Part shown: in pieces, positions 1-5,150 of the stretch
How positions within the stretch are numbered: position 1 is the first letter of the stretch
How the letters are laid out: every line of letters begins with the position of its first letter
From: Chloroflexota bacterium
GTDB lineage: Bacteria > Chloroflexota > Limnocylindria > QHBO01
NCBI GenBank assembly: GCA_023250255.1
Contig: JAHFBB010000084.1
Coordinates: 1 to 5,150 of the forward strand
Direction: 5' to 3'
DNA length: 5,150 nucleotides
The notes under the pieces: model-generated
Databases searched by the model: none
Told to the model about the DNA's origin: nothing
Seen by the model: the letters and a program-made list of their open reading frames with translations, nothing else
Program-made: the position numbers and the translations under genes

Positions 1-1
1 G

Positions 2-676
2 TTCGTGGCGGCCATCCAGTGGAACGGCTCGTTCGAGCGCCAGGCGTACACCACCGCGGCTCAGCAGGTCCTGGCGGCACAGGTCATCCGTCTCGAGAAC
101 GAGCAGGCATCGCTCCTGGCGCAGCTCGAGGCCACCCAGGCCGAAATCCAGGCGTTCGAGACCGAGAACAGCGGGTCGGCGACGGCACAGGCAGCGGTCA
201 ACGCGGCCCTCGCCGAAACCCGGGCGGCCGCCGGCCTGGCCGACCTCACCGGGCCCGGCGTGATCATCGAGATCGCCGATTCGCAGCGCGTTGTGCCGCC
301 GGGCGACAGCGCGGTGAACTACCTCGTTCTGGCGGACGATCTCCGCGACTTGGTGAACGCGCTCTGGCATTCAGGGGCCGAGGGGATCGCGATCAACGGT
401 GAACGGCTGGTGCCCACCAGTTCGATCTACGGGGTGGGCTCATCGGTCCTGGTGAACACCGCGTTCCTGTCGCCGCCATTCCGGATCGAGGCCATTGGCG
501 CCGACGGGCTGGACGCCGCCTTCCAGGCGGACCCGGCGTTCGTTGGGCGGGTGGGTCAGCGGATATCGGTCTATGGACTCGAATTTGCCGTTGAAGCCAG
601 CCCCGAGCTGGTGCTGCCGGCGTTCATCGGTTCCACCAGCCTGCGCTGGGCGGTTCCGAGCGGACCGCTGCCGTAG
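2..676 (+). CDS. DUF881 family protein (YlxW/YlxX-like), 5' end cut by the window
   Basis: This is the C-terminal bulk of a DUF881 protein; the family is membrane-anchored, with function unproven. The reading frame is open to the left edge. A GTG lies at base 5, but the first codons (F-V-A-A-I-Q-W) read like the end of a membrane helix, so the true start and anchor are probably upstream. Numbering from that GTG, residues about 20-75 are rich in A, Q, E and L, consistent with an extracytoplasmic coiled coil. The DUF881 domain runs from about residue 82 (LTGPGVIIEI) to 208. It includes the family signature at residues 118-135 (NALWHSGAEGIAINGERL) and the PFRIEAIG block near 158-165. The TAG stop is followed immediately by the ATG of a second DUF881 gene, so the two are probably coupled. 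In Bacillus, tandem DUF881 genes lie between divIB and ftsA, which suggests a cell-envelope or division role, but that is inference. The family call is firm; the function is not. Confidence 0.87.
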   Translation, partial: FVAAIQWNGSFERQAYTTAAQQVLAAQVIRLENEQASLLAQLEATQAEIQAFETENSGSATAQAAVNAALAETRAAAGLADLTGPGVIIEIADSQRVVPPGDSAVNYLVLADDLRDLVNALWHSGAEGIAINGERLVPTSSIYGVGSSVLVNTAFLSPPFRIEAIGADGLDAAFQADPAFVGRVGQRISVYGLEFAVEASPELVLPAFIGSTSLRWAVPSGPLP

Positions 677-1345
677 ATGAGGCATCGCGCTTCGCAACTG
701 ACCCTGGCGGCGGTGGCAGTGCTCATCGGCGTGCTGGTGGTGGGCCAGATCCGCTCGCAGGATCGTCCGGCCGAGGTTGGCAGCCTCTCACCCCAGGAGT
801 TGTCGGCACGCATTGAGGCGCTGTCGGCGGCGAATTCGGATCTGCGCGCGGGGCTGGTTGATGCCCGGGGCCAACTGGCCGATTACCGAGACGCCGAGGC
901 TCAGGGCCAGAGTGCGCTCGACGTGAGCCGTGAGGAACTTCGCCGCCTGCGGGCGTGGTCGGCCCTCGATCCGGTCGACGGACAGGGTATCGTCGTGCTC
1001 GTGACCGGATCGCTCGACGAGATCGCCGTGAACGACCTGATCAACGAATTGCGCAATGCCGGAGCCGAGGCACTGGCCGTTGACGGCGTCCGGATCACCG
1101 CCCATTCGGTGGCCGCCCACGGGACCACCAGCCTGGAAATCGACGGGACACCCATTGGCCGATCGTTTCGACTGACTGCCATTGGTGACCCCGATGGGCT
1201 GCTGGCGGCGCTGGAACGACCAGGCGGCCTCATCTCACAACTCCAATTGTTCGTGCAGGCCACCCTAACGGTCACCGAAGTGGATGACCTCCACCTCCCC
1301 GGTACGACCATGGATCTGACTCCGGTCATCGGGACCGCGTCATGA
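677..1345 (+). CDS. DUF881 family membrane-anchored coiled-coil protein (second copy)
   Basis: This is a complete 222-residue DUF881 protein. It has a short basic N-terminus (MRHR), one membrane helix at about residues 8-25 (LTLAAVAVLIGVLVVGQI), and an alanine/leucine/glutamate-rich coiled coil at about 38-95. The globular DUF881 domain runs from about 100 to 208. The signature is NELRNAGAEALAVDGVRI at residues 123-140, followed by FRLTAIGDPDGLL at 164-176. The expected topology is cytoplasmic N-terminus, single anchor, domain outside. The ATG directly abuts the upstream TAG with no clear Shine-Dalgarno sequence, so translation probably depends on coupling to the preceding DUF881 gene. It shares the fold of that gene but is diverged in sequence; its signature has AVDG where the first copy has AING. 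Its TGA overlaps the tldD start as ATGA. The biochemical role is unknown; a link to the cell wall or division is inferred only from Bacillus ylxW/ylxX context. Confidence 0.87.
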   Translation: MRHRASQLTLAAVAVLIGVLVVGQIRSQDRPAEVGSLSPQELSARIEALSAANSDLRAGLVDARGQLADYRDAEAQGQSALDVSREELRRLRAWSALDPVDGQGIVVLVTGSLDEIAVNDLINELRNAGAEALAVDGVRITAHSVAAHGTTSLEIDGTPIGRSFRLTAIGDPDGLLAALERPGGLISQLQLFVQATLTVTEVDDLHLPGTTMDLTPVIGTAS

Positions 1346-2793
1346 GTGGCGAGGTGATCGAACGCGCGCTCGATGCGGCCATGGGCGGCGGTGCGTCATA
1401 CGCAGACGTGCGGACCTCCGAGAAGCGAATCGAGTCGCTGTCGGTCAAGGACGGCACCCTCCAGGGCGCCGAAAGTGATCTGACTGCCGGATTCGGTGTC
1501 CGGGTCCTGGTGGACGGCCGCTGGGGATTCGCGGCCAGCGCGAACTCTGACCCGAGCGATGCGGAGCAGGCCGCGTTGCGCGCAGTGGCCATCGCACGTG
1601 CCTCCGCCATTGGCGGCGGCTCGCCGGTCATCCTCGACGACACCCCGCCCGAGCGTGGGACCTACCAGACCCCGTTCGTCGAGGATCCATTCGCCGTCTC
1701 GTTGGACGACAAGCTCCGGCTGCTGTTCGATGTGGACGCGGAGATGGGCCGGGTGGCCGGACTCACCACCCGCCATGCGACGTATGGCGCGGTTTCTGAG
1801 CACAAGGTCTTCGCGTCCTCCGCCGGCGCCCATCTGGAGCAGGATCTGGTCGAGTGTGGGGCAGGCTTCACGGTCACCGCGGTCAACGACGACGAGGCCC
1901 AGGAGCGGACGTACCCCGCCCTGGGCGGACAGATGGTGACCGGGGGCTTCGAGGCCGTCCGGGCGCTGGACCTGGTCGTCCATGCGCAGGAAATCTCCGA
2001 ACAAGCGGTGGCGCTGCTCGAAGCTCCGCAGTGCCCGTCGGGCGAGATGACCGTCATCATCGATTCATCCCAGATGGCGCTCCAGGTCCATGAATCGTGC
2101 GGCCATCCGATTGAGCTCGACCGGGTGCTAGGCATGGAGGCTTCGTTTGCGGGCACCAGCTTCCTGACCACCGACAACCTCGGCGTGCTGCAATACGGCT
2201 CATCGGTCGTGAACATCGACGCCGACGCCACCGCACCTGGTGGACTGGGCACCTTTGGCTGGGACGACGAGGGCGTTCCGGCCCAGAACGTGCCGATCGT
2301 GTCGGCCGGACGCTTCGTTGGCTACCTGACCAGCCGCGAGACCGCGCCGATCGTCGGTCGCCAATCCATGGGCAGCAGCCGCGCCGGCAGCTGGCGCCAG
2401 ATTCCCCTCATCCGAATGACCAATGTCAACCTGCGCCCGGGCAGCGCGGGCAGCCTGGAGGACCTCATTGCCGATACCGATGACGGCATCCTGCTCGCGA
2501 CCAATCGATCGTGGAGCATCGATGACCGCCGCCTGAACTTCCAGTTCGGCACGCAGATCGGCTGGCTGATCAAGGACGGCCGTCGCGCCGGCATGGTCCG
2601 CAATCCAACCTATACCGGCATTACTCCTCGATTCTGGGGGTCGTGCGACGCCATCTGCGGACCGTCCGAATGGACCCTGTGGGGCGTGCCCAATTGCGGC
2701 AAGGGGGAGCCGATGCAGACGGCCCACGTCGGTCACGGCGCCGCCCCGGCGCGCTTCCGCAACGTCCAGGTCGGGGTCGGGCGATGGGGCTGA
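1342..2793 (+). CDS. tldD: TldD-type zinc metalloprotease subunit (TldD/PmbA family, peptidase U62)
   Basis: This is the catalytic subunit of the cytoplasmic TldD/TldE protease. In E. coli the heterodimer degrades small unfolded peptides, trims the microcin B17 leader and degrades the CcdA antitoxin. At 483 residues it matches the family length (E. coli TldD is about 481). The N-terminal domain starts around residue 5 and contains GFGVRVLVDGRWGFAASA at 50-67. The zinc motif HESCGHPIELD is at 250-260 (H250, E251, H255). It is followed by RVLGMEASFAGTSFLT, as in actinobacterial-type TldD. The C-terminal block has GWLIKDGRRAGMVRNPTYTG from 407, then C435, C439 and the conserved C452 of NCGKGEP, the expected third zinc ligand. 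HGAAPARFRNVQVG closes the protein. All key residues are intact, so it should be active. The ATG overlaps the DUF881 stop by 4 nt, and the end overlaps tldE by 10 nt. The substrate here is unknown. Confidence 0.95.
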   Translation: MSGEVIERALDAAMGGGASYADVRTSEKRIESLSVKDGTLQGAESDLTAGFGVRVLVDGRWGFAASANSDPSDAEQAALRAVAIARASAIGGGSPVILDDTPPERGTYQTPFVEDPFAVSLDDKLRLLFDVDAEMGRVAGLTTRHATYGAVSEHKVFASSAGAHLEQDLVECGAGFTVTAVNDDEAQERTYPALGGQMVTGGFEAVRALDLVVHAQEISEQAVALLEAPQCPSGEMTVIIDSSQMALQVHESCGHPIELDRVLGMEASFAGTSFLTTDNLGVLQYGSSVVNIDADATAPGGLGTFGWDDEGVPAQNVPIVSAGRFVGYLTSRETAPIVGRQSMGSSRAGSWRQIPLIRMTNVNLRPGSAGSLEDLIADTDDGILLATNRSWSIDDRRLNFQFGTQIGWLIKDGRRAGMVRNPTYTGITPRFWGSCDAICGPSEWTLWGVPNCGKGEPMQTAHVGHGAAPARFRNVQVGVGRWG

Positions 2794-4139
2794 ACGCGGA
2801 GATCATCTTGCAGGCCGCGCTAGACCGCGTTGCCGGCGGTTGGCAAGCGGAGGCGGTATTCACCAATCACGACCTGTCACTCACCCGCTTCGCCGGCTCA
2901 CGCATTCACCAGAACGTGTCCCAGACCGATGCCACCGTTCGCCTTCGTGTGGAACGCGACGGCCAGACCGGGGTGGCCAGCACGAACCGTCTCGATTCGG
3001 ACGGCCTGGACGACCTGGCGCGGCGAGCCGCGGCCATTGGCCAGAAGGCTGCACCCAACCCCGACGCCGCGCCGCTAGCCGGTCCGCCGGCCGAGGCGGT
3101 CCATTCGCGGATTGGTTGGGAGGCGAGCACCGCTGCCGCCGACCCGGTACAGCGAGCCGAAGGCGCCCGTGCGGTGATCGCTGCCGGCTCGCAGCACGGT
3201 CTGGAAGTGAGTGGAGCCTTCTCGACCGAGTCCATGCACCTGGCGGTGGCCAACAGTCGGGGCCTGATGTCGTCGCACCAGGGAACCACCGCCAAGTTGC
3301 TGACGGTGATGATGGACGGCAAGGGTTCCTCGGGTTACGCCCAGGCAACCAGTCCCGACATCGACGAAATCGACGCGGCCGCGGTTGGCGCGGAGGCCGC
3401 CGAACGCGGGGCTCGGAGCGCCGGCGCCACTGACCTCGAGCCGGGCGAGTACCCGGTTGTCCTGAGCGAATACGCCATGCACGTCGTGCTCGAATACCTG
3501 GCCGAGATTGCATTCTCCGGCCTGGCGCTGCTGGAGGGGCGTTCGTGCATGCCGCTCGGCGAGCGGGTGATGGGCGACACCGTGACCATCTGGGACGATG
3601 GTCGTGATCCGAGCGGGTTGCCGGCGGCCATCGATTTCGAGGGTGTCGCCAAGCAGCGGGTGATGCTGGTGGAAGAAGGGATCGGTCGGGGCGTGGTCCA
3701 TGACAGCGTCACCGCCAAACGTGCTGGCACCACCTCCACCGGCCACGGCTTGCCGGCGCCGAACATCTGGGGGCCAGTGGCCTGGAACCTGTTTATGGCA
3801 CCGGGCACCACCCCCCGCAGCGAACTGGTGGCGGGCATGGAGCGCGGGGTGCTGGTCACCCGGTTCTGGTACTTGAGCGTCGTCCATTCCAAGCGCGGCC
3901 TACTGACTGGGATGACCAAGGACGGGACCTTCTGGGTCGAAAACGGACAGATCGTGCGGCCCATTCGCAACCTGCGCTGGACGCAGTCCATCCCGGAAGC
4001 CTTCAGCCGGATCAGCGCGCTGTCGAACACCTCCCAGCTCATCCTGGCCGACTACTCGGGCATCGCCGCGCGGGTGCCCGCAGCACGTATCGACAGTTGG
4101 AACTTCACGGGCGCTACCGTCGCCGAAACGGACCGATGA
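2784..4139 (+). CDS. tldE: TldE/PmbA-type protease partner subunit, lacking the HExxxH motif
   Basis: This is the non-catalytic partner of TldD, needed for heterodimer activity in characterised systems. It is 451 residues from the ATG at 2784, close to E. coli PmbA/TldE (450). That start is preferred over in-frame codons further upstream because the protein then begins MGLNAEIILQAALDRV, a normal family N-terminus, and overlaps tldD by only 10 nt. The N-terminal domain covers about residues 5-200 and the C-terminal domain about 220-445. Where TldD has HExxxH, this protein has MHVVLEYLAEIAF (H233), with no zinc-binding pair, as expected for the E subunit. Other family-typical stretches are RGVVHDSVTAKRAG (H306), STGHGLPAPN (H321) and LVTRFWYLSVVHSKRGLLTG. 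The final ATGA overlaps the DUF951 gene. Adjacent D and E subunits support a stoichiometric complex. The family call is secure; the target peptide is unknown. Confidence 0.93.
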   Translation: MGLNAEIILQAALDRVAGGWQAEAVFTNHDLSLTRFAGSRIHQNVSQTDATVRLRVERDGQTGVASTNRLDSDGLDDLARRAAAIGQKAAPNPDAAPLAGPPAEAVHSRIGWEASTAAADPVQRAEGARAVIAAGSQHGLEVSGAFSTESMHLAVANSRGLMSSHQGTTAKLLTVMMDGKGSSGYAQATSPDIDEIDAAAVGAEAAERGARSAGATDLEPGEYPVVLSEYAMHVVLEYLAEIAFSGLALLEGRSCMPLGERVMGDTVTIWDDGRDPSGLPAAIDFEGVAKQRVMLVEEGIGRGVVHDSVTAKRAGTTSTGHGLPAPNIWGPVAWNLFMAPGTTPRSELVAGMERGVLVTRFWYLSVVHSKRGLLTGMTKDGTFWVENGQIVRPIRNLRWTQSIPEAFSRISALSNTSQLILADYSGIAARVPAARIDSWNFTGATVAETDR

Positions 4140-4333
4140 CCATACCGGTCGTCCTCGAAATCGGCGATCACATCCAACTGCGTCGCACGCATCCCTGCGG
4201 CGGCAAGGAGTGGGAAGTCGTCCGGCTCGGCGCCGACATCGGCCTGGTCTGCCGCACCTGCGGCCATCGGATCCTCATGGATCGACTGGAAGTGGAGCGA
4301 CGCTACACCGGCCATCTGCCGGCAACCTCGTGA
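4136..4333 (+). CDS. DUF951 family small zinc-ribbon-like protein
   Basis: This is a 65-residue protein of the DUF951 family, which is common in Bacillota and Chloroflexota and has no established function. It begins VVLEIGDHIQLRRTHPCGG and continues WEVVRLGADIGLVCRTCGHRILMDRLEVERR. This matches the family pattern of GD near the start, HPCG, W-E-V-x-R-x-G-A-D, then C-x-x-C, then an R-x-x-x-E-R tail. H19, C21, C39 and C42 form a plausible zinc site; metal binding is inferred from spacing. The ATG at 4136 overlaps the tldE stop by 4 nt (ATGA). An in-frame ATG at 4097 would add 13 residues that lie inside tldE and lack family similarity, so it was rejected. The stop overlaps the GTG of the MFS gene (GTGA). 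In Bacillota, DUF951 genes often sit near ychF and rpsF, suggesting a translation-associated or nucleic-acid-binding job, but this is not demonstrated. Confidence 0.9.
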   Translation: MTIPVVLEIGDHIQLRRTHPCGGKEWEVVRLGADIGLVCRTCGHRILMDRLEVERRYTGHLPATS

Positions 4334-5150
4334 CCCACATCGAACTGGCGCCCGAACTGCAGACGGGGGACCTTCCGCCGGGAACGGGCAGCGTGTTCCG
4401 CAATCGGGGATTCGTGTTCCTGTGGAGCGCTCAACTCCTCAGCCAGCTGGCCGGCAACATGGTGCTCGCGGCACTGATGTCCACGATCATCGGCGCCACC
4501 GGCTCGAACACCCTGGTGGCCGTGCTGATTCTGACGTTCCTGGTGCCGGCCGTCCTGTTCAGCGCCCTGGCCGGGGTCTTCGTCGAACGGAGCGACGCCC
4601 GCTTGATCATGCTCGCAGCGAACCTGCTGCGGGCGGTGGGCACGGCCGCGTTCATCCTGATCGGGACTCACGTTGGCGCCATATTCGCGCTCAACCTGGC
4701 GATCTCCACCGTCACCGCCTTCTTCAACCCGGCGGAGTTGACCGCCATCCCGCGAATCGTCGCCAAGCACCACCTGATGGCAGCCAACTCGATCTTCGTG
4801 CTGACGGTCAACGCGGCCTTCGCGGTCGGCTTTGGCTTCATGGGTCCCCTCATCCTGACCACGACCTCGGCGAACGTGGTCTACGGCGTGGTGGCGGTCA
4901 TGTTCGCCCTCGCTGCCGCGGCCATCATTCCGTTGCCTGCCGTCAAGCCCGCGGTCACCCCAAAGAAAGCTGATGCCGGAAAGGCGCTGACCGAGGTCTT
5001 TGCCCAGTTGAGCGAAGGCATCGCCTTCGTCCGCCGGACACCAAAGATCGCCTGGTCGCTGACCTACCAGGGAGTCGCGTCGTCCTTGATCGGTGTACTC
5101 GGCGTTCTGGGCCCCGGTTTCGCGATTTATGTGCTCGGACTGTCGGCGGG
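4330..5150 (+). CDS. MFS transporter (MFS_3/EntS-like exporter family), 3' end cut by the window
   Basis: This is the first 274 residues of a major facilitator superfamily permease; the frame stays open to the right edge. The likely start is the GTG at 4330, overlapping the DUF951 stop as GTGA. A hydrophilic cytoplasmic tail (about 25 residues) precedes FRNRGFVFLWSAQLLSQLAGNM, typical of this exporter subgroup. Membrane helices are visible at about 27-50, 58-83, 92-112, 115-133, 152-175, 182-203 and from 241 on. The loop between helices 2 and 3 carries the MFS motif A remnant (LAGVFVERSDARLIML, about 80-95). NPAELTAIPRIVAKHHLMAANS at 133-153 matches the conserved helix 4-5 loop. The cytoplasmic stretch at about 204-240 is the central loop between the two six-helix halves. 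Relatives are proton-driven exporters of small molecules, siderophores or drugs, but the substrate cannot be read from sequence. Coupling to tldDE is suggestive only. A start further downstream is possible but less likely. Confidence 0.9.
   Translation, partial: MTHIELAPELQTGDLPPGTGSVFRNRGFVFLWSAQLLSQLAGNMVLAALMSTIIGATGSNTLVAVLILTFLVPAVLFSALAGVFVERSDARLIMLAANLLRAVGTAAFILIGTHVGAIFALNLAISTVTAFFNPAELTAIPRIVAKHHLMAANSIFVLTVNAAFAVGFGFMGPLILTTTSANVVYGVVAVMFALAAAAIIPLPAVKPAVTPKKADAGKALTEVFAQLSEGIAFVRRTPKIAWSLTYQGVASSLIGVLGVLGPGFAIYVLGLSA

Larger units (their letters stand above)
674..4333 (+). other. Operon with overlapping or abutting gene junctions
   Basis: All five junctions leave no intergenic DNA. 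TAG at 674-676 is followed directly by ATG at 677. ATGA occurs at 1342-1345. There is a 10-nt overlap at 2784-2793. ATGA occurs again at 4136-4139, and GTGA at 4330-4333. No strong Shine-Dalgarno sequence is obvious before these starts; the best purine-rich stretches are GGGACC before tldD and GTCGGGCG before tldE. Termination-reinitiation coupling is therefore likely. No promoter or hairpin terminator is seen within the window, so the transcript probably begins upstream of base 1 and ends beyond 5150. Co-transcription is inference from layout. Confidence 0.75.

Noticed and set aside
1496..1939. Plus-strand alternative-frame ORF inside tldD
   Set aside because: Its S/R/P-rich translation is typical of an out-of-frame reading of GC-rich coding DNA, and it lies wholly within an intact tldD.
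2643..2783. Upstream extension of tldE to an earlier in-frame GTG
   Set aside because: It would overlap tldD by about 150 nt and add about 47 arginine/proline-rich residues absent from the family; the ATG at 2784 gives the normal length and N-terminus.
491..3041. Recurrent GCCATTGG-like octamer at several places
   Set aside because: The copies fall in coding frames, several as Ala-Ile-Gly codons, with irregular spacing and no flanking symmetry, so codon preference explains them better than a DNA motif.
3075..3887. Long minus-strand open frame (270 codons) opposite tldE
   Set aside because: It is a shadow of a high-GC gene. The + strand frame has clear TldE similarity, while this frame gives low-complexity H/R/G-rich protein with no recognisable domain. 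The same applies to the other minus-strand frames, such as 1396-2004, 2200-2736 and 3335-4042.
4422..4973. Plus-strand 183-codon ORF at the right end
   Set aside because: It is an arginine/histidine/glycine-rich frame shadow of the MFS gene, whose own frame is open to the window edge and shows membrane helices and MFS motifs.
1..5150. Search for tRNA, rRNA, CRISPR, insertion sequence ends, riboswitches or hairpin terminators
   Set aside because: No spaced direct repeats, terminal inverted repeats, tRNA-like arms or GC-stem plus T-run were seen by eye, and coding sequence occupies the whole window.

Overview
The window is a gap-free run of six genes, all on the + strand, in GC-rich DNA with a strong preference for G or C at third codon positions. 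The first gene is cut by the left edge and the last by the right edge. The order is: DUF881 protein (partial), second DUF881 protein, TldD-type metalloprotease, TldE/PmbA-type partner, DUF951 mini-protein, major facilitator superfamily (MFS) transporter (partial). Every junction is either an exact abutment (TAGATG) or a short overlap (ATGA, 10 nt, ATGA, GTGA). This looks like one operon with translational coupling throughout. I see no promoter, terminator, RNA gene, insertion sequence, CRISPR array or integration site.

The likely source is a high-GC bacterium, most plausibly Chloroflexota (environmental lineages related to Limnocylindria or Ellin6529) and less likely Actinomycetota or a deep Bacillota lineage. 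Tandem DUF881 genes occur in Gram-positive-type and Chloroflexota genomes. DUF951 is typical of Bacillota and Chloroflexota. The TldD active-site context (HESCGHPIELD) resembles the actinobacterial/chloroflexal subgroup rather than the E. coli form. This assignment is inference from family distribution, not from a marker gene.

Region by region: bases 1-1345 hold two paralogous membrane-anchored, coiled-coil DUF881 proteins, a family whose Bacillus members (YlxW/YlxX) lie in the division/cell-wall cluster. Bases 1342-4139 hold both subunits of a TldD/TldE protease. The D subunit carries the HExxxH zinc motif and a C-terminal cysteine. The E subunit has the same fold but lacks the motif. Bases 4136-4333 encode a 65-residue protein with a likely zinc-binding His/Cys set. 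Bases 4330 to the end encode the first half of an MFS exporter-like permease.

The known role of TldD/E is degradation of small unfolded peptides and maturation of some ribosomal peptides such as microcin B17. The neighbouring transporter leaves room for a peptide-processing/export link, but no precursor peptide is visible, and a housekeeping operon is the simpler reading. I did not find a convincing new system here.
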